A stretch of 64,000 nt of DNA from Martensiomyces pterosporus (GCA_025201845.1 MU603945.1:159673-223672), one strand, 5' to 3'. Shown: positions 42,039-51,728, counted from the stretch's first letter. Numbers and translations are program-made. Notes: generated by a model not told the origin, from the sequence alone.

Positions 42039-43604
42039 ATGAATCCAATGCATGTCTCTGCCATCCACCAAACCTTCTGGGACCGGATCCCTAATGCTAC
42101 CAGCAAGATCGCGTTGCTGGCCAAACACCAGGACGCAGCTGGCAGCCTCCACAGCGTCTCCCCAGAGGTGCCTGTGGCTGAATTGCCGCCCCCGCGCGTC
42201 AGCAAGCGCAAGCAAGGGCGGCCCATGCGTTCCCCACAGGCCCCCGTCTCACTGCATGCATGCAGTAGCCACAGCCCAGGTGCTCATCCCATTGCAAAAG
42301 CACGCAGGCTATCGCTCGATCACCTCGCAGCAGCGTCTGCTAGAGGCCGCCGAGAAGATGGTGTGGGGCTTGTGTCCTGCGACACTGGTCTTGCCGGCGA
42401 CGCCGGGCCACACATGAGCCGCGCATTCCGCTTGTCATTCCCAGACGACTACTCGCGCAACCCACACAAGTACATCCAAGCGCTGCTGGACTGCGAGCAC
42501 ATGCTTGCTGGCCCTGCACACAAACCGCACTCCAGCAGCAGCAGGAGCTCGCGCCGCAACAACAACCCCAGCAGCAGCTTTCATAGCCACTCTACGCGCA
42601 GCAGCAATGGCAGCCGCGACCACAGTAGAAGCAAGCCCCAAAGTTCGGGCGCTGGAACAAGGCGTAGTCGGTCTACGCGGTTCCACAACTTGCAGCTGGA
42701 GCAGACCATGTCCGCCACTCAATCGGAGAACGAGGACACAAACTCGGTCACCACCGCCGCGAGCGATCTCAACGACCTGAATGATATCGACAGCCATGTG
42801 CCGGGCACACCCACACGCAGCCACAGTCTAGCTGCCAGCGGCCCAGCGCCTTCGCACGACAGCTTTAGTATGAGTCTGCGGTGTGCCAGCAAATCGCCCT
42901 TTGTCGACCGCGATGGCACGCCTAAGCCCTCGTCCTCACAGCAGGTCCACTCGTCGCCCAGCCTGGTGCCCGCAAATGGCGGCGACGCAAAATCGCCACT
43001 GGTGACGCCCTTGAGTCTGGGTGACGAAAGCGCAGCTGGCTCGCCGCTCCACAGTGCGGATCGCCGTGGGTCGACGGCTCCGCCCTCCAACGCCGCACCG
43101 AGCCACCCCGATTCGCCTGCGTCCCAGTCGTCAGCCGACTCGCCCTCCTTGACGCCGCCCAACGTGCACAGCGAGGACAACATGCCGTCATACACGCGGC
43201 TGGGCCAGGACTTCTCCGACGACGTGTCGCAGGTCATCCCCCTGTGCAAAAAGTCCACGGTCAAGTGGACCAAGGCTGATCCCATCGACATCGAAGACAA
43301 GCCGATGGCTGACAGGCTGGCGATGGCCGAGCGCCACTGCTGCTCCATCCTCCGCATACTGCCTGAGCAGTACATGACGATAAAGCACACGCTGCTGAAG
43401 GAGGGAAGGAACAGGTCGCCCGGCACGTTTAAGAAGAGGGATGCACAGAGACTGTGTCGCATCGACGTCAACAAGACGAGCAAGATCTATGAGTGGTATG
43501 TGTCGATGGGCTGGCTGCCCGCGAGCAACGGCGTTTATGCGATTCCGCCAGCTGTTGCCGAGCAGTCTGACGCCACCCCTGCTGCTAATCCGCACCAGCA
43601 GTAG
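42039..43604 (+). CDS. SWIRM-domain protein, Fun19/Laf1-Laf2 type, 521 aa
   Basis: ATG 42039 to TAG 43602-43604, single exon. About 400 residues of Ser/His/Pro-rich low complexity precede a SWIRM domain at about aa 414-494: MADRLAMAERHCCSILRILP, then EQYMTIKHTLLKEG, then FKKRDAQRLCRIDVNKTSKI and YEWYVSMGWLP. SWIRM domains are helical modules found in chromatin complexes. The single C-terminal SWIRM with the RRTDAQKVCRIDVNK-type signature matches budding-yeast Fun19/YOR338W and fission-yeast Laf1/Laf2, which associate with the Clr6 histone deacetylase complex. It lacks the SANT domain of Swi3/Rsc8/Ada2 and the oxidase domain of LSD1. A conserved-looking basic start (PRVSKRKQGRPMRSP) resembles an AT-hook. 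Confidence 0.85.
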   Translation: MNPMHVSAIHQTFWDRIPNATSKIALLAKHQDAAGSLHSVSPEVPVAELPPPRVSKRKQGRPMRSPQAPVSLHACSSHSPGAHPIAKARRLSLDHLAAASARGRREDGVGLVSCDTGLAGDAGPHMSRAFRLSFPDDYSRNPHKYIQALLDCEHMLAGPAHKPHSSSSRSSRRNNNPSSSFHSHSTRSSNGSRDHSRSKPQSSGAGTRRSRSTRFHNLQLEQTMSATQSENEDTNSVTTAASDLNDLNDIDSHVPGTPTRSHSLAASGPAPSHDSFSMSLRCASKSPFVDRDGTPKPSSSQQVHSSPSLVPANGGDAKSPLVTPLSLGDESAAGSPLHSADRRGSTAPPSNAAPSHPDSPASQSSADSPSLTPPNVHSEDNMPSYTRLGQDFSDDVSQVIPLCKKSTVKWTKADPIDIEDKPMADRLAMAERHCCSILRILPEQYMTIKHTLLKEGRNRSPGTFKKRDAQRLCRIDVNKTSKIYEWYVSMGWLPASNGVYAIPPAVAEQSDATPAANPHQQ

Positions 43605-44013
43605 TGGGCGCAGCTGTGTATATTTCCTCTAGCATTTACATTCTTTCGCTTTCTTTGCTTTGGCTCTAAATACAAGCGCCGTTCTCCAGAGTATCCACAG
43701 ATGCACGTGATGGCCATCTTGGGCTGACAGGCGGAGGGCTTGGCAGGCAAGGGCGCCATTTTGTGTCAGAATGCTGCTTGCGGCCATGCTTACCCACAGA
43801 GCTGCTCCTCTTTCTCTTCTTCCCTCGTCTCCCTTTCTATTGACACACCCTTCCTTTTTGTATCTAGTTTGCAGTCTGTTCTGTGCATCTTCCTCTCCCT
43901 CCCCCCTCCTCCTCTTCCTTTCTCTTGCTCCACGTTTCTATTCGAAATCCGCCCTTACTCGACAACCAGGCGGCCAGCCAAACTCCCCCCCCCCTTTATT
44001 TGCCGAATAGCCA
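43605..44013. other. Intergenic region upstream of the DUF4870-type gene
   Basis: About 400 bp; the last 200 bp are strongly pyrimidine-rich (43855-44000), ending with a C11 run shortly before the ATG. Probably promoter and leader. Confidence 0.5.
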
Positions 44014-44835
44014 ATGTCGAGCTACGCCCCGATTGACGACGAGCCGTCGGCAGCAGCTGGAGCACATAAAGAAGAACACGGCAGTGCCAGCCAAGGGTAC
44101 CCGTCACAGTCACACCCGTATTCCTCCGGCTACGGCAGCCCCACCTCGCCATACCAGCAGACAGAGTCGCAGGTCATCCAGGTGACACCGCCACCGTCCT
44201 CGAGCTATGCGAGCAACCCGGGCGCCTATGGATACAGCGAGCCTACGGCGGGGCCATCGACGTTTAGCTCGCAGGAGGGCGGCCAGCGCATCAGTCGCTA
44301 TGAGACATCGCTGTCGCTGAGATACGACGTGGAGGCGGCGCTGGCGTATGCGCTGGGCGTGTTTTCAGGTAAGCTCAGAGAGAATTCGTGTTCGGACTGA
44401 TCCAGTCCCTTTCTCTTACGGCGGAGTGCATCGGCATTGAGCCGCAGGATGCCCCTTGAGAGAGGCGGCTCATTTATCTCTTTGTTCACTGTCTCTAATC
44501 GACATGCTGGCATTGGCCACCAAACGCCACTTTGCACGGGTGCTGCGTGGCAACTCTGGCTCCTGATTGTAGGCGCGTTTCTGCTGGTGTTTGAGAGGAA
44601 GAACGACTATGTGCGGTTCCACGCCTGGCAATCGTCGCTACTATCGGGAGTCATGTTTTTCAGCTTGCTCATAGCCGCTCTGGTCTCTAACTTCCTCTAC
44701 TGGGTCGTGCTTCTTGCAGCAGCTGCGTGCAGTGTGTATATGGCCCGCCGTGCGTATGTCGATGGTGCGGTTTTTGAGCGGTTTACGCTTCCGTACGTCG
44801 GTCCGTTGGCATGCCAGTTTGTGGACGAAGAGTAG
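44014..44835 (+). CDS. DUF4870/UPF0132-type small membrane protein, two exons, 205 aa
   Basis: Exons 44014-44368 and 44573-44835; the 204-nt intron starts GTAAGC, ends GATTGTAG and is phase 1, joining ALAYALGVFSG to AFLLVFERKNDYVRFHAWQS. The N-terminal ~95 residues are Ser/Tyr/Pro/Gln-rich and cytosolic-looking. The domain that follows has an amphipathic/TM segment (EAALAYALGVFSGAFLLVFE), the signature FERKNDYVRFHAWQS and two further hydrophobic helices (GVMFFSLLIAALVSNFLYWV and LLAAAACSVYMA). That architecture matches the Tic20-like DUF4870 family, whose molecular role in fungi is unknown. It converges on chorismate mutase with 263 bp between stops. Confidence 0.8.
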
Positions 44836-45098
44836 CCCGCATTTTTCATTTCCTCCCCCTCTTCGCTTTTCTATGCTTGTCATTATACCGCTTGCATCTC
44901 TCTCGTGCTACTACCGGCTTTTTCTGTGTCGAGGCTGTGCCTAGTCTTTGCCTTCTCGATCCCATGGGGGCTACATCATCTCATTTTGCAAAAGCGAAGG
45001 GCCGGTGTTCTTGCAAAAGAAGAAGAGCAGACGCGCAAAGCGAATGCGTTTATATTATGCATACAACACAAAAAGCCCGGCAAAAAAAAAGCAGGCAG

Positions 45099-45950
45099 CT
45101 ATTCGCCGCCCCTGTCAAGGCGGTGAAGCAGGTACTCGACCTCAACTTCCTTGGTCAGCGGGATGACATAGTCACGGTAGAGCGACACGACCAGGTCATA
45201 GTCAACACGAGTCTTGACCCGATCCTCGCTGGCCTCCTCCGAAGCACTCGCCAATATGGCGCTGCCATCAATTCCGCCCTTCGCGTCCAGACTAACCGCC
45301 GACAGGTCCTGGCCGTAGATGATGGCTTTTGCCTTGAGTCGCTTAAGCAGCTGCTCCTCAACCTTTTCATTCGTCAGCAGCTCCATCAGCTTATCCCTGT
45401 TCCCCTCGCGAATATGCCTGACATACTCGTTGTGGCAGTGTGGATCCTGGAACTTGGATTCCGCAACAAACTTGCCGTAATGAATCCTGCGCGACAGCGC
45501 CTGCAGACACTCGATGTCCCTGGTGGCCGAGCTTCCATAGTTGACATCATCCCCCTTTGCGGTGATTCCCGGTACGACTGTGTTCACATAGACATTGAAG
45601 ATGTCATCATTGATGTTTATGTGCGTCGGATCGACAAGCACTGGCGGGTAATCGAGCGGAGGGAGGACGGGGTCGGGCAGGCTGCCGGTGAATGGGTATT
45701 CATCGGGGCTTTGGTAGCGGCGGACCTTGGCGTGCACTTGCTCGACCTCCTTGAGGAACCACGAGAGGAACGAGCCCCTGTAGCCGTCGTTGAAGTCCAT
45801 TTGGCCGGCCGCATAGATCTTTGCGTTGTGCCTGAACTGAGACCGCTCGATCAGGGCGAAGATGATCGTGTCTTCAAGGCGGACCAGCGTGTCGCGGAGC
45901 TCGCTGAGCTTGGGCGCGGTTCTGTCAAGGATTAGCAGGTTTCTCGACAT
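45099..45950 (-). CDS. ARO7: Chorismate mutase, AroQ fungal allosteric type, 283 aa
   Basis: Minus-strand single exon from ATG 45950. It converts chorismate to prephenate, the branch step to Phe and Tyr; the yeast enzyme is activated by Trp and inhibited by Tyr. Landmarks: LRDTLVRLEDTIIFALIERS near aa 19-38 (with the N-terminal active-site Arg), KVRRYQSPDEYPF, SATRDIECLQALSRRIHYGK then FVAESKF (the substrate-binding Arg/Lys helix, about aa 150-180), and PLTKEVEVEYLLHRL at the C-terminus (catalytic Glu and the Thr-containing loop). Length is slightly above yeast Aro7 (256 aa), owing to an insertion around GIDGSAILASASEEASEDRV. The regulatory helices are present, so allostery is probable but not proven here. 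Confidence 0.95.
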   Translation of the reverse strand: MSRNLLILDRTAPKLSELRDTLVRLEDTIIFALIERSQFRHNAKIYAAGQMDFNDGYRGSFLSWFLKEVEQVHAKVRRYQSPDEYPFTGSLPDPVLPPLDYPPVLVDPTHININDDIFNVYVNTVVPGITAKGDDVNYGSSATRDIECLQALSRRIHYGKFVAESKFQDPHCHNEYVRHIREGNRDKLMELLTNEKVEEQLLKRLKAKAIIYGQDLSAVSLDAKGGIDGSAILASASEEASEDRVKTRVDYDLVVSLYRDYVIPLTKEVEVEYLLHRLDRGGE

Positions 45951-46562
45951 GGCCTTGGCGTTATGTGTGTAGCGAGTATTTCTGGGGGAGGTATGGAGAG
46001 AGAAGAGGAGAGAAAAGGATCTGTAGCCATCTCAACACAGACTAGATGTTTGGGGAAGAGGAGAGAGAAGGGCCCAGACTTTCAGACAAGCCCAAGCTAC
46101 AGCATGGACGAGTCAGGGAGAGCGTCTGAGCTCGCCGGAGCTGCTTGCACTAAGAAGCGAGGCAGATGCCGGAGCAGTTCTTGGGCGGGTATGATGACTC
46201 ACATGGACAATTGCCCAAGTAGCGCGCAGGCGACACTGAGGGTGTGCTGGTACGGCTGCCCAGGGGCAGCCAGCTTAGTATCTCCCGGCTTCTTCGCAGC
46301 CACTGAGGCTAGCTCCCCTCGGCATCTGCAGAACGCATAAATCGAACCCACCGATCAAATCTGATTAGCGACTTTTTTTTTTTTTTAGAGGGCTTCGAGT
46401 TTTTTTTTCTTTTAGGCCAACAGCCAATTGACCTACGCAATTTGGCACAGCCCTCCCTTGCAAGCACAGGCATTTCAGCTCTTTCACTCTGCTTTTTCTT
46501 GTTGTCAGCAATAACTGTAGAAGGGAAAACAACAGGCCCATACACACACGCACACATATAAC
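45951..46562. other. Divergent promoter between chorismate mutase and NOP53
   Basis: A 612 bp spacer with heads of two genes on either side. It contains two poly-T tracts (about 46373-46387 and 46400-46408) close to the NOP53 side, the kind of nucleosome-excluding dA:dT element used in ribosome-biogenesis promoters. Confidence 0.5.
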
Positions 46563-47948
46563 ATGTCGACTGCACCAGCCCCTGCTCAGAAGCAGCAACC
46601 CGAGAAGAAGGTGCAAGGCGGCCGCAAGGGCAAAAAGGCATGGCGCAAGAACATCGACCTGGAAGACGTCGAGGACGGTCTTGAGGAGCTTCGTGAGGAG
46701 GAGCGGCAGGGCGGAGCCGCCATCCAAGAGCGCAAGAATGCCGATCTATTCACCGTTGATGTTGCCGGCGACAGCAAGACAAAGGCCAGCCTAGTGAAGA
46801 AGAAGAAGCTGCGGCTTGACGAGATCCTCGGCAGGCGGTCCAAGGTCGACGTTCCTGTGATTGGGAGTAAGATGAGCGAGGCTAAGCGGAAGAGGAAGGC
46901 CAACCACGAGACCAAGATGAGGCTCAAGAAGGTTACTGGATTCGTGGAGGGCCGGAGAGTTGGCGCTGAGGGAATCAAGGCCGCCAGCATTACGGGCAGA
47001 TATGATGTCTGGAATTCGCCCCCGCCTGCTCCTACTCCTGTGGCCAAGCATGCGGCGGAGACCGTGGGGAGAAACACGAGTAGGGGCGTGGTGTCCAGGA
47101 AGAAGCTCGCCCATTTGGCTGCGCTCCCGGCGGTGGAGGTTGCTCACCCAGGCGCGTCGTACCGTCCGGATCAGAAGCACCACAGGGATTTGATTGAGAA
47201 GGCGAGCGCGGACTATGCGTCGGTGGTTCGCAAGCAGGAGAAGCACAATCACATCGCTAGATTTAGAGGTATCAGCGAATACGAGAGCCTTCTTGAGCGC
47301 GCCGAAATCATTGCCCAGGACCTTGAGGAGCAGGAGAAGAAGAAGAGCGAGAACGAGGGCAAGAAGAAGAGGGACGATGATTCTGACGACAGCAATAGCG
47401 ACGAGTCAGGCGATGACGAGGACGATGCGGGTGATAGCGAGGTCGATGACGACAAGACCATCGTCGATGGCGAGAAGAGCGAGGAAGAGGAGTCAGCACA
47501 GACAAAGGCCACCCCGCGCAAGACACGCGTGGACCGCAACCGCGAGCGCCGTAGCTCACAGAGGAGGACGGAGGAGCTTGAGGCCAAGAGGGCCAAGGAG
47601 CACCTGCGCCAGCTGGACATGGCCAAGAGGATCAACCGCCAGGTCGACAGGCTTATGGAGAAGAACGAGCAGTCAGCCGAGCGCAAACGCAAGCTGGCTC
47701 GGGAGAAGGCTAGTAGGCCTCTGAAGAAGATCGGCAAGAACAAGGTGCCTGAGATTCCCGAGGCTGTTAAGCTTGCTGAGGAGCTACCGGGCTCTCTGCG
47801 CGACCTGAAGCCCGAGGCGAATGGGTTCTCGGAGGTGTACAACTCCTTCGTTAAGCGCAACTTTATCGAGCCCCGCAGGCGTGTTCCGCCCAGACGGGTG
47901 CGCAAGGTCAAGACTACCGAGAAGTGGTCATACAAGGATTTCAAGTAG
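46563..47948 (+). CDS. NOP53: Nop53-like 60S ribosome biogenesis factor, 461 aa
   Basis: ATG 46563 to TAG 47946-47948, single exon. Nop53 (human GLTSCR2/PICT1) binds pre-60S particles and recruits the Mtr4 helicase and exosome for ITS2/7S pre-rRNA processing. Visible elements: basic start GRKGKKAWRKNIDLEDVEDG (conserved in the family), an arch-interaction motif LFTVD at about aa 61-65 matching the Mtr4-binding motif of yeast Nop53, a conserved middle containing HPGASYRPDQKHHRDLI, an acidic Asp/Ser/Glu tract (about aa 268-318), a long Arg/Lys/Glu helix, and the C-terminal block FIEPRRRVPPRRVRKVKTTE. Both length and order fit the family. A ZCCHC9-like gene follows on the same strand 232 bp downstream. 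Confidence 0.92.
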   Translation: MSTAPAPAQKQQPEKKVQGGRKGKKAWRKNIDLEDVEDGLEELREEERQGGAAIQERKNADLFTVDVAGDSKTKASLVKKKKLRLDEILGRRSKVDVPVIGSKMSEAKRKRKANHETKMRLKKVTGFVEGRRVGAEGIKAASITGRYDVWNSPPPAPTPVAKHAAETVGRNTSRGVVSRKKLAHLAALPAVEVAHPGASYRPDQKHHRDLIEKASADYASVVRKQEKHNHIARFRGISEYESLLERAEIIAQDLEEQEKKKSENEGKKKRDDDSDDSNSDESGDDEDDAGDSEVDDDKTIVDGEKSEEEESAQTKATPRKTRVDRNRERRSSQRRTEELEAKRAKEHLRQLDMAKRINRQVDRLMEKNEQSAERKRKLAREKASRPLKKIGKNKVPEIPEAVKLAEELPGSLRDLKPEANGFSEVYNSFVKRNFIEPRRRVPPRRVRKVKTTEKWSYKDFK

Positions 47949-48150
47949 ATGTCTTGCTGCTGCGTGCCAGCCTGTTTCCTTTCCATGTTTCAAACACCAA
48001 AATCATATCAACGAATCAACCAACTTTCTTCCTCGTCTTGCTTTTTTTTTTGACAGGGCGTATTTCCGTTGCGACAGCAGCTGCTGCAGTTGCTCTGCCC
48101 TTGACTTCCGGCCTTGCCATTTGTATACTGCCAGCCACTACAGTAACTCT

Positions 48151-48173
48151 ACCACCACCACCACCACCACCAC
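48151..48173 (+). repeat. ACC trinucleotide repeat in the leader of the ZCCHC9-like gene
   Basis: Seven to eight ACC units end seven bases before the ATG at 48181, so they probably lie in the 5' UTR. Confidence 0.8.
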
Positions 48174-48180
48174 AGCAAAC

Positions 48181-48885
48181 ATGACTCGCGTAGCAAAGCC
48201 GGCACCCAAGCGGCCAGAGGACGGGTCCAAGTTCGTCGCAAGACCACTGATGATGAAAAAATCCGAGATCGAGCATATGAAACGCAAGCAGAGGGAGGAG
48301 AAAGACCAGGAAAGAAAGCTGGCAACCCGGGAAAGCGGCGAAGGCGCCAAGCGCACGAGATCAGACAACGCCAAGCTGAAGCGATCCGAGAAGCGGCGTG
48401 CTCACAGGCTGGCGGAGAAGGAGAAGAGCTTCACCTGCTTCCTATGCCGGCAGAAGGGCCACAGCGTCAAGAACTGCCCCAAGGCCGAGGAGGCACAGGT
48501 GGGAGTATGCTACCATTGCGGGTCGGATGATCACACAACGAAGGACTGCCCGACTCCCGGCAAGACCTTCCCATTTGCCACTTGCTTTGTGTGCGGAGAA
48601 CAGGGGCACCTGGCGTCAAAGTGCCAGAAGAACGACAAGGGGCTGTACCCGGATGGCGGGTGCTGCAAGTACTGTGGCTCAACACAGCACTTGATGAAGG
48701 ACTGCAAGCCGACGAAGAACAAGGGCACGGAGTCGACGGTTGGCACCGTGGATGCCAGCCAGGGCGGCGATGACGATGATGTGTTTGTTGCGCTGCGCAG
48801 ACAGCAGGACGATAAGACCAAGCAGAGCTCGGCTCCAAAGCCAAGAGATGCAAAAAAGCCCAAAAGGATCGTAGTCAACTTTTAA
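48181..48885 (+). CDS. ZCCHC9-like protein with four CCHC zinc knuckles, 234 aa
   Basis: ATG 48181 to TAA 48883-48885. A Lys/Arg/Glu-rich N-terminal half (KKSEIEHMKRKQREEKDQER) is followed by four CX2CX4HX4C knuckles: CFLCRQKGHSVKNC, CYHCGSDDHTTKDC, CFVCGEQGHLASKC and CKYCGSTQHLMKDC (about aa 87-180), with the diagnostic FPFATCFVCGEQGHL and KGLYPDGGCCKYCGS spacers that match human ZCCHC9. Such knuckles bind single-stranded RNA; ZCCHC9 is nucleolar. The C-terminus is acidic then basic and ends RIVVNF. The gene lies directly behind NOP53, consistent with a nucleolar RNA role, though adjacency in fungi proves little. It is distinct from Air1/Air2, which have five knuckles. Confidence 0.9.
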   Translation: MTRVAKPAPKRPEDGSKFVARPLMMKKSEIEHMKRKQREEKDQERKLATRESGEGAKRTRSDNAKLKRSEKRRAHRLAEKEKSFTCFLCRQKGHSVKNCPKAEEAQVGVCYHCGSDDHTTKDCPTPGKTFPFATCFVCGEQGHLASKCQKNDKGLYPDGGCCKYCGSTQHLMKDCKPTKNKGTESTVGTVDASQGGDDDDVFVALRRQQDDKTKQSSAPKPRDAKKPKRIVVNF

Positions 48886-49844
48886 TGCCTGCTTAACTGC
48901 GAGTCAGTATCATTTCAGTTGCAAATTGATGGGTGCACGAGCCACATATATTTTATCGTGTCAAGTTGGTGCCTGTGGAGCCTGCAATTCTCTAAAGCGG
49001 GGGAGCAGTTCCGGGTGGTGGCGAGATGCTCTAATCGAACGGGTCTGGTCTGTCTTTTTCGCTTTGGCTACTTCTCGGCAACGAGCAGAGGCACATGCGA
49101 TGGCGCTCTTGCTGACAGACATGCGGCATGTTGAAAGCCAAATGCGCTGACAAAGAGGGCCAAGCCGCGTATGGGCATGCGGGTTGAGACCTCAGAGCAG
49201 AGCAGCCTGGCCACGTGCTGTCAGGCAATCGCGGATGGCAGTCTAAGGTTCCGACTAGTGGGCAGCCGTAGCTGCGGCTGCGGCTACTGCCACACAGCTA
49301 TTGACAAACCATCAGTAGACCGGCCCTGGTGTGCAGATGGATGGGCTGGCTCCTCCAGAAGCGGTTAGAAGCACGCACTCCCGCCGTGCTTTGCTGACAA
49401 AATGGCACCCTGAATTTGGGCCGTTGATGGGGAAGCGAAAATTGTGCGTAGCGGCGGAGATTTCTGATAGGGCAGAGGGGAGGAGGGGCAAGGTGCAAGG
49501 TGCGGAATTCGGTCAGCGGTGCAGACGAGCAGGGGATCCCAACGCCGGATTGAGCACGCGGCATCGCAGGCATCATAGGCAGCGGCGCTGGAGATGCTCT
49601 ACCTAGGCTATGCCTCCTTAAATACCGAGGAAGGTGCGGGTGCGGCGTCTTTGCTGGAAAAATGAAGCCATCGCCGTGACTCCCCTTCTCTTCTCTCCTT
49701 CTGTGCATACTTCCTCCGCTTGCTTTGCCGCTGGGTGCCGCTGCCTCAGCCCTTCTTGTATTAATTTTCCTGGCTACCGCAGTATCCAGCTGCACACGAT
49801 TTTCTCTTGGCGCTGCCTCCTGCACCTGCTGGCCTTTCTTTAAT
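48886..49844. other. Intergenic region and leader exon of the Sec14-like gene
   Basis: The first 700 bp show no gene. A CTTAAATAC element (49617-49625) and a CT-rich tract (49680-49720) probably mark the promoter. The end of this stretch looks like a non-coding 5' exon ending at the donor AAT/GTAAGT at 49844/49845. Confidence 0.45.
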
Positions 49845-50456
49845 GTAAGTACCACGCACCAAGCACCAGCGGAGCATGGTGGCTGTTTGAACCGCGCCGC
49901 CGCCGCCTCTGCCGCCATCTCGCCCACATCACTTGGACAATACAGCAATGCGCGTAGATACCGCAGCACGCCTCGCCGCCAGTCCAGAAAAGTAGGGCTA
50001 GGGCAGATGCCCGTCCCTGCACCAGCAGACTTTTGCTCCCTGCCTTCTACTGTTGAGCTGTCCGCGTTGCCCCACACTCGGCACGCAATATGGCTGTGCC
50101 TTGCGAGCTGGTGGCAGTGGTGCAAGGAAAGAATCTTCCCCCGCTCTCCCGGACACTCGCAAATCTATGAATATGAGGAAATCCGGGATAGCCCGCGGCT
50201 GGAAAATAGGGGCGGGCGAGTGGTGTGCACACGGTCTACAGAGTCAGCCGTGGTTTCCTCAAAGAGCTAGATGGAAATAAGCCGTGGGTGCGTGGCGATT
50301 TGCGCAAGAACACGCAGAGGGAAAAAGGGCTGCGTAGCTCAATCCCCAATGGCATTTATGCGCCGGTACCTGGCTTCATGCGGACTGGCTGTGTGCAGCA
50401 GCTCTCCTGTGCTAACTGACCTCCTCTTTGTTGCTTTTGCCGTCCACGCCATGTAG
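49845..50456 (+). other. Probable 5'-UTR intron of the Sec14-like gene (612 nt)
   Basis: Consensus donor GTAAGTACC at 49845, a strong branch sequence TGCTAACTGAC at 50410-50420, a pyrimidine tract (CTCCTCTTTGTTGCTTTTGC) and acceptor GCCATGTAG ending at 50456. The acceptor lies 62 nt before the coding ATG. No coding frame continuing the Sec14-like protein is found upstream, so a leader intron is the best reading. Confidence 0.6.
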
Positions 50457-50518
50457 CAGCTCAGAAGGACCACGTTCTACCGGTCGAAAAAGCATAGTTT
50501 ATACCGCCACTAGTCAGC

Positions 50519-51544
50519 ATGCGGTCGTTTTTTGGATTCCACAGAGGCGAGGACGATGCCGGCGCATCCTCGTCGCCCAAGCCCAGCGAGAAATCTGCTG
50601 ACGCAACCACTCCCGCAATCCCCCCCGTGTTTGTCTGCGACAACAGCCAGAGTGGTCCTCTGCAGGAGATCAAGCCCCTTTCCACCGACGAGCAAAAGGT
50701 CTTTGACAGGATCAAGAGCGAGATCCCCGAGCTCATCAAGGACCTACCCGAAGTCGACGCCGAGTCCAAAAAGTATGTTCACGAGTTGATCCCGCTGGAC
50801 ATCGAGGGCTGGCTCACCGACGAGTGCATTGCTCGCTACGTGCGCGCACGCAAGGGCGTGTATGAGGACACGCGGAAGGCTCTGCGGAAGACCATCGAGT
50901 GGCGCGCAGCTACGCGCCCCCATGCCCTGCGGCCAGATGTCGTGTCCGTCGAAAATGAGACGGGCAAGATGTACTTCAACGGCTTTGACAAGCTCTCGCG
51001 CCCTGTAATATACATGTACAACCACCGCCAGAACACCAAGGAGGCCGACAACCAGATCCGCTGGGTCATCTACACGCTCGAGCTGTGCATCCGCCACATG
51101 CGTCCGGGCGTCGAGAAGGTCTCGCTGGCCATCGATGCCGCGCACTGGGGATTCTCAAACTCCGTGGCCATCGGCACTGCCAAGAAGTTCCTCGAGGTCC
51201 TGGCCAACCACTATCCGGAGCGCCTTGGCCGCGCCGTTATCTTCCTGCCGCCCAAATTCTTTGTCGCCTTCTATGCACTCGTCTCGCCGTTCATCGACCC
51301 CGTCACAAAGGCAAAGGTCGCCTTTGTCAACCCAAATGCCCCGGCCGCCGAATCCCAGAAGCAGTCCGAGAATAGCAGCAGCCCATGGATCCCCGTCGAG
51401 GACTGCTTTGCACGTGAGAGCTTGGAGGTCGATTGCTACGGCAAGTGGGCGTTCCAGTACAGCCACCCTGTCTACTGGAAGGCCATTGAGGACGAGTTTG
51501 CCGAGCACAGGGCTGCCCTACAAAAGAAGCAAAGCCAGCAGTGA
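50519..51544 (+). CDS. CRAL-TRIO lipid-transfer protein, Sec14/Pdr16-like, 341 aa
   Basis: ATG 50519 to TGA 51542-51544. A helical CRAL-TRIO N domain (LTDECIARYVRARKGVYEDT, about aa 100-120) precedes the lipid-binding domain with VENETGKMYFNGFDKLSRPV, YMYNHRQNTKEADNQIRWVI, VSLAIDAAHWGFSN, LANHYPERLGRAVIFLPPKF and SPFIDPVTKAKVAFVN. The NRQNTK-type block and HYPERLG motif place it closer to Pdr16/Pdr17/Sfh proteins than to Sec14 itself; these move phosphatidylinositol plus a second lipid and support PI kinases and phosphatidylserine decarboxylation. There is no transmembrane segment. It converges on PRP4 with 184 bp between them. Confidence 0.88.
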   Translation: MRSFFGFHRGEDDAGASSSPKPSEKSADATTPAIPPVFVCDNSQSGPLQEIKPLSTDEQKVFDRIKSEIPELIKDLPEVDAESKKYVHELIPLDIEGWLTDECIARYVRARKGVYEDTRKALRKTIEWRAATRPHALRPDVVSVENETGKMYFNGFDKLSRPVIYMYNHRQNTKEADNQIRWVIYTLELCIRHMRPGVEKVSLAIDAAHWGFSNSVAIGTAKKFLEVLANHYPERLGRAVIFLPPKFFVAFYALVSPFIDPVTKAKVAFVNPNAPAAESQKQSENSSSPWIPVEDCFARESLEVDCYGKWAFQYSHPVYWKAIEDEFAEHRAALQKKQSQQ

Positions 51545-51728
51545 TTCTCCACACTAGCCGCCGCCAATAGATGCAGCAGTGCGTTTGCCTCAGGTACTCT
51601 CTTTCATACCTCCACCCCAGTTACATAGCCTGCCTTCTCTTACATCTTTATTTACTTCTCCAAAACCATATACAGCAGCGTCTTTGCTATCTGAATCCAC
51701 TCGACGTGTCCACTGCGCGCAGGCGTTT

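Noticed and set aside
46325..46365. GGTTCGATTT on the minus strand resembling a tRNA B box
   Set aside because: The flanking bases cannot form a T-stem or acceptor stem, and there is no A box at the proper distance.
47821..48180. Upstream in-frame extension of the ZCCHC9-like protein overlapping the end of NOP53
   Set aside because: It has no ATG, runs through a poly-T tract and the ACC repeat, and overlaps the NOP53 coding sequence in another frame.
49025..49060. GTTCGATTA on the minus strand resembling a tRNA T-loop
   Set aside because: No paired T-stem, no anticodon arm and no A box upstream.
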